64,000 bases of DNA. Source: Psychrobacter arcticus 273-4. Lineage in GTDB: Bacteria > Pseudomonadota > Gammaproteobacteria > Pseudomonadales > Moraxellaceae. The DNA lies in the NCBI RefSeq assembly GCF_000012305.1, contig NC_007204.1, positions 1,364,001 through 1,428,000 on the forward strand, given 5' to 3'. The notes beneath the pieces were generated by a model. It made no database searches, was not told the origin of the DNA, and was given only the letters and a program-made list of their open reading frames with translations. The translations under genes were made by a program, and so were the position numbers. This document shows positions 53,607-63,082 of this stretch, in pieces (position 1 is the first letter of the stretch; each line of letters opens with the position of its first letter).

Positions 53607-54566
53607 TTATTTAGAAGATAATGCTTCTTCACGCAGTCGCGCCGCTTTTAGCTGCTTACTTGGGCGATGACGCCATAAATCAATACTGAATAATAGCAGA
53701 CCCAGCCAAATTAAACCAAAGACTGCCAAACGATGTAAATCAAATGGCTCATTGTAATAGAACACTGCCAAAAAGAAAATAAAGGTTGGTGTCAGATAAT
53801 TCATAAAGCTGAGGAGACTGTAAGCCACAAGCTTGGTGGATTTATTAAACATTAAGAGCGGTATCAAAGTAATAGGTCCTGCCAGCATGAGTAACCAAAT
53901 CGAGGGCGTAAACCAAAAGCTAATATCACTACTCGCCACATCAGACTGCCAAAACCATGCTAGAAAAATAGGCAGTAACATTGCCGTTTCGACAAACATT
54001 GCATCGACCGCTGTCAGAGGTGTTTGACGTTGTATGGTGCCATAAGTACTAAAACTAAATGCTAAGATCAATGAAATCCATGGCAAACTACCAATTATGA
54101 CTACTTGAATGACGACTGATAATAGCGCAAAGCCAATGGCGACCCATTGTAAGGTACGCAGGCGCTCTTTGAACAAAATCATTGACAGTCCCACGCCAAC
54201 CAGTGGTCCAATAAAGTAGCCCAAGCTGGCTTCTAAAATCTGATCATGGTTGACCGCCCATACATAGGTGAGCCAATTGATCGCAATGATAATACCTGAG
54301 ATAAAAGTATAAGCAATCCATCTAGGATTTTTCTTTAGCGTGTCAATCCACTGCCAACGCTTAGTCACTACCAGCACAATCAGTAGACAGGTAAACGTCC
54401 AAACAATGCGGTGACCAATAATTTCGGTGGCATTGTAGTCCGATAATTGCTTAAAGTATAAAGGAAAAGTGCCCCAGATAAAAAAGGCGATAAGTGCGGT
54501 GACGATACCGTGTCTGGTCGTTTTAATAGGAGTAACCGGTTTTTTGATGACATTTTGGGTAGTCAT
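53607..54566 (-). CDS. rarD: EamA family transporter RarD
   Basis: Inner-membrane protein of about 319 residues with ten hydrophobic segments in two EamA repeats. GIVTALIAFFIWGTFPLYFK opens the first repeat, EIIGHRIVWTF and FLAVFYYNEPF are RarD-type segments. The function is not established; the E. coli gene is linked to chloramphenicol sensitivity. I use ATG 54566; the upstream frame begins with a TTG at 54608. It is downstream of the tyrA-aroA gene on the same strand but a hairpinless gap of about 110 bases intervenes. Confidence 0.88.
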   Translation of the reverse strand: MTTQNVIKKPVTPIKTTRHGIVTALIAFFIWGTFPLYFKQLSDYNATEIIGHRIVWTFTCLLIVLVVTKRWQWIDTLKKNPRWIAYTFISGIIIAINWLTYVWAVNHDQILEASLGYFIGPLVGVGLSMILFKERLRTLQWVAIGFALLSVVIQVVIIGSLPWISLILAFSFSTYGTIQRQTPLTAVDAMFVETAMLLPIFLAWFWQSDVASSDISFWFTPSIWLLMLAGPITLIPLLMFNKSTKLVAYSLLSFMNYLTPTFIFFLAVFYYNEPFDLHRLAVFGLIWLGLLLFSIDLWRHRPSKQLKAARLREEALSSK

Positions 54567-54676
54567 AAGATAGGACAACTTTTTAGAGCAAAGCGTGCCC
54601 TCACCCAATTCTCATCATGGATGACAATTGGGTGGTAAGAACACAGGGTTACTACAGATAGAATAAAGATACCGCT

Positions 54677-57013
54677 TTAAGCACTCACAACGTCAATAGA
54701 CATACCAATTTGATTGGCAAGCTCTGCAAATCCTGGGAAGCTGGTATTGATGGTTTCAATGCCTTCAATGCTAATTTGCTGCGAGGCACGTAAACTTGCA
54801 ACGGCAAAGCTCATAGCGATACGGTGGTCATGATGCGAGACAATATCTCCGCCTCCAAACACCGGCTGACTATTATTGATGTCACTATTTTGACTTTGCG
54901 TGCCTTTGCCTTCGATAATTAGACCATCTTCAGTAACGGTACAATCAACGCCTAATGTCTGCAAGCCTTCCGCCATCACCGCAATGCGATCTGATTCCTT
55001 GACACGTAACTCTTTTGCTCCGGTTAAAATAGTACGACCTTGGGCACAGCTGGCAGCAATAAATAATACCGGGAATTCGTCAATGGCTAACGGTACCAAA
55101 TACTCTGGTATCTCAATACCAACCAAGTTTGAGCCACGAATGGTAATATCTGCCACTGGCTCGCCGCCAACATGAGTCTCATTACTCAGGCTGATATCCG
55201 CTTGCATCAGTTTTAGAATATCAATAATACCGGTACGCGTTGGATTGATGCCGACCTGTTTTAAAGTCAATTCACTATCTTGACTGATTGCAGCAGCGAC
55301 CATAAAAAATGCCGCTGAAGAGATATCAGCAGGCACCGCGATATCACCGCCTTTTAGCGTGCCGCCGCCTTCAACACTAATGCGATTGCCATCAACAGTC
55401 ACAGGATAGCCAAATGCCGATAACATTCGTTCAGTATGGTCTCGGCTAACTTCAGGTTGAGTAACAGTCGTCGTGCCCTCAGCCCACAACCCTGCTAGTA
55501 GCAAGCACGACTTAATCTGTGCAGAAGCGACCGGCATATCATACTCTATACCTTGTAGTGGTGTACCTACACTATCTCGACCAGTGATACTGAGCGGCGC
55601 AGTGCCTTTTTGACCCGTACTTTGAATGACTGCACCCATTTGACGTAATGGCGCTGCTATACGCTCCATTGGGCGTTTGTTCAAGCTGGTATCACCTGTC
55701 AGTACGCTATCAAACGCTTGCGCGGCTAAAATACCTGCTAGCAGACGCATACTGGTACCAGAATTGCCCATATATAGTGGCGTTTTGCTTGGCTTCAAGC
55801 CATTCATACCAACGCCATGAATGGTTAAATTACCATTGTCAGGACCTTCAATGATCACGCCCATATCACGAAAAGCCTGCAAAGTAGCTAAAGCATCTTC
55901 CCCTTCCAAAAATCCAGTGACGTGGGTCACACCGGTTGCAAGGCTACCGAGCATAATACTACGATGGGAGATAGATTTATCACCAGGAATGGTAATAGTG
56001 CCAGAGACAGTGTTGCTTGGGGTAATATTATAAGAAGCTGACATGGCAGAAGTATCCGTATAAGGGGTGCTGGCTAACATATGGCCAAAATGTCGCCGTG
56101 CGGCTTGCGCGCGGCCCAAAAGTCCCATCAGGGCGGTTGAATTTTTATCAATGATAAGCTGACGTATATCGCTTAAATAAACGCTGTACTCATCAAGGGC
56201 GCTTATAATCGCGCTTTGGTTGGCAAAAAATATATCATGCCACATTTTAGGGTCGCTGGCAGCAATGCGCGTAAAGTCACGAAAGCCACCTGCGGCATAG
56301 CGGAACATATCTAGATTATCATCATGACTTGCCAGTTGCTCAACCAGATTGAACGCCAACAGATGCGGCAAATGACTGGTATGTGCCAATATCGCATCGT
56401 GATGCGCGGCCTCCATCGGCATGACGCTAGCCCCTACCGCTTCCCATAATTGGCTTAGCTTTGCAATTGCCAGATGACTGGTCGTTGGTAGCTCACAGAT
56501 AATAACGCTATGATTAACAAACAATGTGGCGCGGCGTGCATGATACCCCGAATTTTCAGCACCGGCAATCGGATGTGCAGGCACAAGCCCTACAGGCAAT
56601 GTCTCAAACACCGCTTTGGCAGCGTCAATGATATTGACTTTAGTACTGCAGACATCGGTAATAATGCAATCAGTAGCAAGCAAACCACTGTCCATTGCAT
56701 TTTTGATATCTATAAATACCGCTTGCACCGCTTGTGCTGGCACCGCAATGATAATCAAGTCACTGCCAGATACAATTTCACTTAAGACGACACTACCAGC
56801 GTCTAGCAAACCGTGTTGGATAGCTTCCTTTAGACTTGGCTCGTGTCTATCAACTGCAACGATACGTTCAGCCAAACCATTGTTTTTAATGGCTTGAGCA
56901 ATACTTGCCCCTATCAATCCAAGCCCAATCACACAAACTTGATTAAATAGTGGCGACTGAGCATTTAAAAGGGCTAAATTTTTATACTGTTGGGTTTTCT
57001 GTTGGCTACTCAC
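54677..57013 (-). CDS. Bifunctional prephenate dehydrogenase / EPSP synthase (TyrA-AroA fusion)
   Basis: A 778-residue fusion. Residues about 1-320 are a prephenate dehydrogenase for tyrosine: VIGLGLIGASIAQA (NAD site), VPAHPIAGAENSG and HLPHLLAFNL. Residues about 330-778 are 5-enolpyruvylshikimate-3-phosphate synthase for chorismate: PGDKSISHRSIMLGSL, LYMGNSGTSMRLLAGI, GFAELANQIG. The start codon is a GTG at 57013. The fusion is a known Pseudomonadales feature. It follows hisC and pheA, giving a compact aromatic amino acid group. AroA here has the PGDKSISHR sequence of bacterial class-I/II types, not judged for glyphosate. Confidence 0.93.
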   Translation of the reverse strand: MSSQQKTQQYKNLALLNAQSPLFNQVCVIGLGLIGASIAQAIKNNGLAERIVAVDRHEPSLKEAIQHGLLDAGSVVLSEIVSGSDLIIIAVPAQAVQAVFIDIKNAMDSGLLATDCIITDVCSTKVNIIDAAKAVFETLPVGLVPAHPIAGAENSGYHARRATLFVNHSVIICELPTTSHLAIAKLSQLWEAVGASVMPMEAAHHDAILAHTSHLPHLLAFNLVEQLASHDDNLDMFRYAAGGFRDFTRIAASDPKMWHDIFFANQSAIISALDEYSVYLSDIRQLIIDKNSTALMGLLGRAQAARRHFGHMLASTPYTDTSAMSASYNITPSNTVSGTITIPGDKSISHRSIMLGSLATGVTHVTGFLEGEDALATLQAFRDMGVIIEGPDNGNLTIHGVGMNGLKPSKTPLYMGNSGTSMRLLAGILAAQAFDSVLTGDTSLNKRPMERIAAPLRQMGAVIQSTGQKGTAPLSITGRDSVGTPLQGIEYDMPVASAQIKSCLLLAGLWAEGTTTVTQPEVSRDHTERMLSAFGYPVTVDGNRISVEGGGTLKGGDIAVPADISSAAFFMVAAAISQDSELTLKQVGINPTRTGIIDILKLMQADISLSNETHVGGEPVADITIRGSNLVGIEIPEYLVPLAIDEFPVLFIAASCAQGRTILTGAKELRVKESDRIAVMAEGLQTLGVDCTVTEDGLIIEGKGTQSQNSDINNSQPVFGGGDIVSHHDHRIAMSFAVASLRASQQISIEGIETINTSFPGFAELANQIGMSIDVVSA

Positions 57014-57131
57014 GGCTTATCTCGTTAAACACACTTATGTTAGTTTGAATCAATCAAAACAACATAAGTCTTATAAAATTTAATGGCGGATTCATCACAA
57101 ACTTAGCAAAACAAACTTAGCAAAAATTTCG

Positions 57132-58274
57132 TTAATCATCGGTCAAAATAGAACGCAGAGTATCAATCAAACGCATATTGTCTTCTGCGACCCCTACACT
57201 AATTCGCAACCAATTATACAAGCCATAAACCTCCAGCTGGCGCACGATAACGCCTTGCTCAAGTAAGGCCTGATAAATAACAGCAGCGTTTGTATCTTCC
57301 ATTTCAACTGCGATTTCGACCATAATAAAGTTGGCATGTGACTTAATGAAACCCAATCCCAGTGCATCAAACTGTTTTTCTAACCAATGCATCTGCTCGT
57401 CATTTATCAGCCGAGTTTTTTCGATAAAGTCTTGATCCGCAAGTGCCGCTGCTGCTGCCGCGAGCGCTACTCTACTAACATTAAATGGCTGACGAATACG
57501 ATTGAGTAAATCTGCCACAGCTGCCGAGCTTAACGCATAGCCGACACGCAGACCTGCCAGCCCATAAGCTTTAGAAAAGGTGCGGACGATGACCACATTA
57601 TCAAATTCATCTAACAGTGCCCGATTATTACTCTCAGGACTATATTCGATATAAGCCTCATCTAATACCACCAGTACCGAGCTTGGCACACTGGCAACAA
57701 ACTCTCTCAGCTCACCATGTTCAAGCTGGGTACCGGTTGGATTGTTCGGATTGGCAATAAAGACGATTTTGGTATTGGAGTTATTCTCAATCGCTTGACT
57801 CATGGCTTTTAGGTCGTGTCCAAAGCGCTGAGCAGGAACTTCAACATCCATAGCACCTTGCATTTTTGCCAACATCGAATAGACCACAAAGGCATACTGA
57901 CTATAAACGATTGCATCATCCGCACCCACAAAACTACGCGCCAAGATATCGAGCAAATCATCAGAGCCATTACCCAAAGTAATCTGATCAACATTGACGT
58001 CATTAAAATCAGCCAACGCTTGCTTTAGATAATAGCCATTGCCATCAGGATAACGTGACAGCTGACCTATCTGCTCAGTAATCGCTAGCGTGACGTGCGG
58101 TGAGCAGCCTATCGGATTCTCATTACTGGCAAGTTTTACCACATCTGAGACGCCATACTCACGCGTTAATTCTTCAATAGGCTTGCCAGTTTGATACGGC
58201 GCCAACGCCAAAATACTGTCATAAGCAGGTACGAGCGGTAATAAGTTTGACTCTGTCGATTGCGTAGACTGCAT
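57132..58274 (-). CDS. hisC: Histidinol-phosphate aminotransferase (aromatic-type HisC)
   Basis: PLP aminotransferase of about 380 residues. PLP Lys is in VRTFSKAYGLAGLRVGY, the N-terminal substrate region is KLASNENPIGCSP, and VFIANPNNPTGTQ is the cofactor-binding segment. In the company of pheA and tyrA-aroA, it probably works on phenylalanine/tyrosine precursors (HisC2-type) as well as or instead of histidinol phosphate. Start at ATG 58274 with AAGGATCAATC upstream. The two upstream codons to 58301 are less likely. Confidence 0.92.
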   Translation of the reverse strand: MQSTQSTESNLLPLVPAYDSILALAPYQTGKPIEELTREYGVSDVVKLASNENPIGCSPHVTLAITEQIGQLSRYPDGNGYYLKQALADFNDVNVDQITLGNGSDDLLDILARSFVGADDAIVYSQYAFVVYSMLAKMQGAMDVEVPAQRFGHDLKAMSQAIENNSNTKIVFIANPNNPTGTQLEHGELREFVASVPSSVLVVLDEAYIEYSPESNNRALLDEFDNVVIVRTFSKAYGLAGLRVGYALSSAAVADLLNRIRQPFNVSRVALAAAAAALADQDFIEKTRLINDEQMHWLEKQFDALGLGFIKSHANFIMVEIAVEMEDTNAAVIYQALLEQGVIVRQLEVYGLYNWLRISVGVAEDNMRLIDTLRSILTDD

Positions 58275-58415
58275 GATTGATCCTTGGATGTGATAACCCA
58301 TCTATTATTGGCCAAGCCCATCACTGTCACTAGTGACCGCTATTTATGATAAGGCAATTTATAAAGCGTTTGCTGCTAATGCTAATAAAACACTGACTAA
58401 CAGAAATCATCAAAT

Positions 58416-59597
58416 TTATAGTACCGCTTTTGGATAAGAGCCCAATACACGTAAATCTTTGACCAATGGGCGGATATCAGCGATAGCGGCGCTCACATTT
58501 GGGTCTGCAATGTGCCCATTAATATCGATAAAGAAAACGTAAGCCCACTTATTAGGACGCTCAGGACGCGTTTCAATACTGGTCATCGACACGCCATGAT
58601 ACGATAAAGGTTTTAAGATTTCGATCAGAGCACCCGCTTTGTCATGCGCTGACACCATAATCGAGGTTTTGTCTTGACCTGATGGCTCTATCGCTTCGTG
58701 ACCAATAATCAAGAAACGAGTAGTATTACTTGGATTGTCTTCGATATTTGAATACAGCTTATGCAAATCATACTCTGCAGCCGCCACGTCACCTGCAATC
58801 GCTGCTGAATGCCACTCATTCTTCAAGCGACGTGCCGCTTCACCATTACTCGATACCGCAACACGCTCGACATTGGGGAAATTCACATCAAGCCAGTGAC
58901 GACACTGTGCTAACGATTGCTGGTGCGAGTAGATACGGCTTAACCCGTCAATCTTGGTATGCTCAGCGACCAAAAAGTTTTGATGAATCGGCAGCTCAAC
59001 TTCACCGATTATTTTTAGAGTAGAGGATAAAAAGCCATCTAACGTATGATTAACGACGCCCTCAGATGAGTTTTCAACGGGCACGACGCCATACATTGCT
59101 GTGCCCGCTTCGACTTCACGAAAGACATCAGTGATAGTATTGAGCGGTACAGTATCCGCAGCTTTGCCAAAGTGTTTTAATGCAGCGGCATGGGTAAAAG
59201 TACCTACTGGACCCAAAAATGCAATGCGCTGCGGCGCTTCTAAATCAAGGCATACCGACATAATCTCACGGAACAAACGTGCCATTTTTTCATCGGCGAT
59301 AGGTCCGGTATTACGCTCCATGACGGCTTTTAAAACTTGCGCCTCACGCTCTGGACGATAAAAAATAGGGTTGGTATTTTCAGCAGCAGGATCATTGGCA
59401 ATGTGATTTTTTTTCACGGTCGCCACTTGCTGAGCCAATTTGGCACGATTGTTAATCAGCGTCTGAATTTCGCAGTCTACCGCATCGATACTGCCTCGCA
59501 ATGTATTTAAAAACTCTTTATCCGTTGCTGTAGCGCTGTTGCTTGCGGTGGTTTGGTTTAGATTATCATTTTTTTGTTCTGGTGACTGCTCACTCAT
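58416..59597 (-). CDS. pheA: Bifunctional chorismate mutase / prephenate dehydratase
   Basis: Converts chorismate to prephenate to phenylpyruvate. The 393-residue protein has an N-terminal chorismate mutase helix domain (about 28-115: GSIDAVDCEIQTLINNRAKL, YRPEREAQVLK), a dehydratase domain (IAFLGPVGTFTHAAALKHFG, VPVENSSEGVVNHTLD) and a C-terminal ACT domain (GALIEILKPLSYHGVSMTSI) for phenylalanine feedback. The ETRP in place of ESRP is a mild variation. It is the first gene of the pheA-hisC-tyrA/aroA set. AAAGGATAGGCG precedes its ATG. Confidence 0.95.
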   Translation of the reverse strand: MSEQSPEQKNDNLNQTTASNSATATDKEFLNTLRGSIDAVDCEIQTLINNRAKLAQQVATVKKNHIANDPAAENTNPIFYRPEREAQVLKAVMERNTGPIADEKMARLFREIMSVCLDLEAPQRIAFLGPVGTFTHAAALKHFGKAADTVPLNTITDVFREVEAGTAMYGVVPVENSSEGVVNHTLDGFLSSTLKIIGEVELPIHQNFLVAEHTKIDGLSRIYSHQQSLAQCRHWLDVNFPNVERVAVSSNGEAARRLKNEWHSAAIAGDVAAAEYDLHKLYSNIEDNPSNTTRFLIIGHEAIEPSGQDKTSIMVSAHDKAGALIEILKPLSYHGVSMTSIETRPERPNKWAYVFFIDINGHIADPNVSAAIADIRPLVKDLRVLGSYPKAVL

Positions 59598-60044
59598 TAC
59601 CGCCTATCCTTTTTTAAATTTTATTACTGTTAAGTATAACTACTTGTGAATGATAATTATAAATACTTCATTTATAGTAACGGGCTACTACTATTACTAT
59701 ACTAAAAGTCCATAGCTTTAGCACATTATAGTATCGTATCGTCTTTTAATTTGAATTTACTATGTTCATGATAAAGTCCATAGTATTTGCAAAGCTCAAT
59801 CATTGACCGGCTCTACTATAACAAAAACTACGGACAGTGCCCATTCGTAAATGAGCGTAAAGCGGCAAATCGCTATAAATCTTAGCACAGTTAGGCGATA
59901 TATGAGCTCAGCCTGCTAAAACTATCAAGTAACATGTGCCCAAATCTATGTTACAGTTTAAATGTATACAGGATTTCATACATAATTAGACCGCAACCAT
60001 CTATAAAAAATAACACCATTAATGAATAATACCAAGGATATCTG
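59598..60044. other. Divergent promoter region of pheA and tal, no gene seen
   Basis: 447 bases, AT-rich. AAAGTCCATAG occurs twice about 80 bases apart, a minor direct repeat. No terminator, attenuator-like leader peptide or repeat element was recognised. Confidence 0.4.
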
Positions 60045-60986
60045 ATGAGCGCATTACAACAGCTTCGCACTATGACTACCATTGTCGCTGACACAGGCGA
60101 TCTTGCCGCCATTGAGCGTCTAAAACCTATCGATGCGACCACCAATCCAAGCCTAATTACCAAAGCACTGATTCATCCTGACAATGAAGCGGTATTATCA
60201 GAAACCATGAGTCGCCATAGAAATGATATCGACGCCGTGATTGACGAGCTGACCATTCAAATCGGCTGCAATATTCTATCTTTAATCGAGGGGCGCGTCT
60301 CAACTGAGGTCGATGCTCGTTTGTCCTATGACACACAAGCGACCATTGATAAGGCATTGGCGTTTATGGAAGCCTATCAAAAATCCGGTATCGACTCAGA
60401 GCGCGTGTTGATTAAGATGGCAGCAACCTGGCAAGGTATTGAAGCTGCCCGCTACCTCGAAACTCAAGGCATTCACTGCAATCTCACCTTGCTATTTGGA
60501 CAGCATCAAGCCATCGCTTGTGCCGATGCTGGTGTGACCTTAATTTCACCTTTTGTTGGACGTATTTTGGATTGGCAAAAACGCCAGCAAAACCGTCAAA
60601 ACATACCAGTCTCTGATGACATGGGCGTACAATCGGTCAAGCTCATTTACCAATACTACAAGCAGCATGGCTACAAAACGCAGGTGATGGGCGCAAGTTT
60701 TCGCTCAACTGAGCAGATATTGGCGCTGGCAGGCTGTGATTTATTAACCATTGCACCCAACCTAATTGATGAGCTGGCAGCAATGGATATCGAGGTTACA
60801 CGTCAATTATCAGAAAGTATGTCGATGGACATGACAGATATGACGCGAGTTAGCTTGAGCGCTGAAGAATTCAGTCACGCCTATCAGCAGGATACCATCA
60901 CTCAAGATCTATTACCCAAAGGCATTGACGGCTTTATCAGTGCGCGTGATGAGCTTGCCCATATGCTAGCAAGTATGCGCAGCTAA
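60045..60986 (+). CDS. tal: Transaldolase
   Basis: Exchanges three-carbon dihydroxyacetone units between sugar phosphates in the pentose phosphate pathway. The 313-residue TIM-barrel enzyme shows DATTNPSLITKA near 30, the Schiff-base Lys in RVLIKMAATWQGIEAARYLE near 132, CNLTLLF and GASFRSTEQI. Class I length and features are normal. AAGGATATCTG precedes the ATG. It stands alone, between non-coding regions. Confidence 0.95.
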   Translation: MSALQQLRTMTTIVADTGDLAAIERLKPIDATTNPSLITKALIHPDNEAVLSETMSRHRNDIDAVIDELTIQIGCNILSLIEGRVSTEVDARLSYDTQATIDKALAFMEAYQKSGIDSERVLIKMAATWQGIEAARYLETQGIHCNLTLLFGQHQAIACADAGVTLISPFVGRILDWQKRQQNRQNIPVSDDMGVQSVKLIYQYYKQHGYKTQVMGASFRSTEQILALAGCDLLTIAPNLIDELAAMDIEVTRQLSESMSMDMTDMTRVSLSAEEFSHAYQQDTITQDLLPKGIDGFISARDELAHMLASMRS

Positions 60987-61172
60987 GCTATATATATGAT
61001 TAATATGAGTGTATGACCAAGCCCATCTGGCTTGAAAATGACTCACTAAAAACACTATAAAACAGTGGAAATATTACATGGGTGTACGCAGCAGGTAATA
61101 AAAGAGATTTGCCTGCTCATAGTAAGTTGGCTATTATGAGCGACCTAAAATGACTAGAAGCAAGGCTTAATT

Positions 61173-61625
61173 ATGAAACGGCTAGCAGTGATATTAGCAA
61201 GCAGTACGCTTGCGATTAGTGCTCATGCAGTAAACTGGTCAAAAGTAGCAGAAAGTCAGAGCGGTTCCTTTTTTCGCTTAGATTTGGATTCTATCGAACG
61301 CTCAGACATCAATATCCTTGATGAAAAGCAGGTCGACAATATTACGGTCTCCATTCGTAGAACCTACCCTGCACCAAAAAGTACAACGAGTGACAGTAAA
61401 GAAAGCGGCATTCATCATAGCGATCAGCAATGGCTTGTCTCTTGTAAGGATGCTAGCTATTACAGACGGGCATACGTTTATTATACAGCTGACGACAAAG
61501 TAATAAAGTCTTGGCAATCAGAAAAACCAATCCTGACAACCAAAGACTTTAAAATTACCGCTCCAAAAACTATCAGCCGTATACTAGTAGAACAAGCTTG
61601 CAAAAAATACGAGCAAGCCAAATAG
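61173..61625 (+). CDS. Small exported protein, surface-adhesin E-like
   Basis: A 150-residue protein with an N-terminal signal peptide (MKRLAVILASSTLAISAHA). The remainder starts with VNWSKVAESQSGSFFRLDLD, a pattern that fits the surface-adhesin protein E family, in which a small beta-rich domain follows. Two Cys (in VSCKDASY and EQACKKYE) may pair. Function is unknown; the family name comes from a Haemophilus adhesin but most members are uncharacterised. It lies in a stretch between tal and a diverged 138-bp repeat. Confidence 0.7.
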   Translation: MKRLAVILASSTLAISAHAVNWSKVAESQSGSFFRLDLDSIERSDINILDEKQVDNITVSIRRTYPAPKSTTSDSKESGIHHSDQQWLVSCKDASYYRRAYVYYTADDKVIKSWQSEKPILTTKDFKITAPKTISRILVEQACKKYEQAK

Positions 61626-61662
61626 CACAAATAAAATAGGTACAAGTAAGCTAAAAAAGTAC

Positions 61663-61781
61663 TATCGATACAACACGTACTACTGGTGCAAATTTTTCTT
61701 GCTTGCTGTGCCTACGCAGACAGAGGCTGCAAAAAATTTACACCAGTAGTACTGTAGCGACTTTAAAGTATTTCAACTATA
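61663..61781 (-). repeat. 138-bp repeat, nearly complete, reverse orientation
   Basis: Matches the reverse complement of the complete copies from TATCGATACAACACGTACTA to the end CAACTATA. The first 20 bases expected upstream (TATAGTCGGTGAAAAGTAAT) are degenerate. It is between the small exported protein gene and the convergent apt gene. Confidence 0.85.
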
Positions 61782-61844
61782 TCATTTCAAAGCCATAGAA
61801 AACTGGCTTTGATCGCACCTTACTTAAGTAAAACTGCCGGTCAT

Positions 61845-62414
61845 TTACGCCTTTAATACCGTATAAACAGGCACTGGAAAATCGCCATGTAAATTCACCA
61901 AATCCAATAAGACCAATGCCCCCACTACCGTATGATTGACTGATTGACATAGCTCATAAGCGGTGGTCAGTGTGCCGCCCGTCGCCAAAATATCATCAAC
62001 CAATAGCACGCGCTCTGGTGGCAAATTGTTTTGCATCTCAAGGGTATCTTTACCGTACTCTAACACATAGGCTTTATTGGCAACAGGCGGCGGTAGCTTG
62101 CCGGGTTTGCGTAGTAAAATCATACCTTTACCCAAACGTCCTGCCAACAAACTTGCAAACACGAATCCGCGGGCTTCAACAGCACCCAGACAATCTACCT
62201 CGTCCATTATGCCTTTAGGTAATACAGCAAGCAGCGCATCAATGACTTCATTAATGTGACTGCGTAGTAACGGTGTAATATCATAAAAATCAATGCCGAT
62301 TTTGGGGAAGTCTGGTACTGTGCGAATGATTTGCCAAAATGGATGATCGCTATTGAGCGTATTCGATGACTCTGTTGCAGTATCAGCTGCCGTAACAGCG
62401 GTGTTTGCGCTCAT
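61845..62414 (-). CDS. apt: Adenine phosphoribosyltransferase
   Basis: Makes AMP from adenine and PRPP, closing purine salvage. The 189-residue protein has the PRPP motif RVLLVDDILATGGTL, the FPKIGIDFYDITPLLRS start of the core and GAVEARGFVFASLLAGRL. An N-terminal Thr/Ala-rich extension of about 25 residues precedes it. Adenine from the mtnP reaction upstream in this window could feed it, although the genes are far apart. A repeat copy lies on either side. Confidence 0.93.
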   Translation of the reverse strand: MSANTAVTAADTATESSNTLNSDHPFWQIIRTVPDFPKIGIDFYDITPLLRSHINEVIDALLAVLPKGIMDEVDCLGAVEARGFVFASLLAGRLGKGMILLRKPGKLPPPVANKAYVLEYGKDTLEMQNNLPPERVLLVDDILATGGTLTTAYELCQSVNHTVVGALVLLDLVNLHGDFPVPVYTVLKA

Positions 62415-62497
62415 AATAACCCTTAACGTCTATACCTTAGATAATGATGTAACCATAGCAAATAATATATGCATCGGAAAATTAGCGGCGGCTATTA

Positions 62498-62635
62498 TAT
62501 AGTTGAAATACTTTAAAGTCGCTACCGTATTGCTGGTGTAAATTTTTTGCAGCCTCTGTCTGCGTAGGCACAGCAAGCAAGAAAAATTTGCACCAGTAGT
62601 ACGTGTTGTATCGATATTACTTTTCACCGACTATA
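62498..62635 (+). repeat. 138-bp intergenic repeat, complete copy
   Basis: Complete, 138 bases, TATAGTTGAAATACTTTAAA to CACCGACTATA. It lies upstream of apt (diverging) in a 475-base gap that also contains the rubredoxin promoter region. Almost identical to the copies at 41357 and 50830. Confidence 0.92.
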
Positions 62636-62889
62636 GCATAATCGCCTTTAATATTGCGCTGAGATAAGGAAAGACATCACTGCTTGAGTGAATAAAATCA
62701 GGCATAGTGACTTGATAAACACTGATCAATCTCAATATACAAGTGTAAACTTAACTATGAAAACAACGGTTATATGCTAAACTAGCTGCGTTTTTACAGT
62801 CTAAATATTGACGGTAATCATTCTTGATGTGCCATTAATATCACCTTAAAAACGTATGGTAACACTGGTAATAATCGATAGGACTCTTT

Positions 62890-63054
62890 ATGAAACGTTA
62901 TGAATGTATTGTCTGTGGCTGGATATATGACGAAGCCCTCGGTTGCCCCGAAGAAGGTATCGCACCGGGCACCAAATGGGATGATATCCCCGATGATTGG
63001 ACGTGCCCAGAATGCGGCGTTGGCAAGCTTGATTTTGAGATGCTAGAACTTTAA
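62890..63054 (+). CDS. Rubredoxin
   Basis: A 54-residue one-iron electron carrier with two CXXCG knuckles: CIVCG (residues 6-10) and CPECG (39-43). [18 protein letters not shown] between them is typical of rubredoxins that serve alkane hydroxylases and oxidoreductases. Its length is normal. GATAGGACTCTTT precedes the ATG. The hydrolase gene follows after 28 bases on the same strand. The partner enzyme is not in the window. Confidence 0.95.
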   Translation: MKRYECIVCGWIYDEALGCPEEGIAPGTKWDDIPDDWTCPECGVGKLDFEMLEL

Positions 63055-63082
63055 GCCGATGACCTTTTAGATAGGACCGTTC

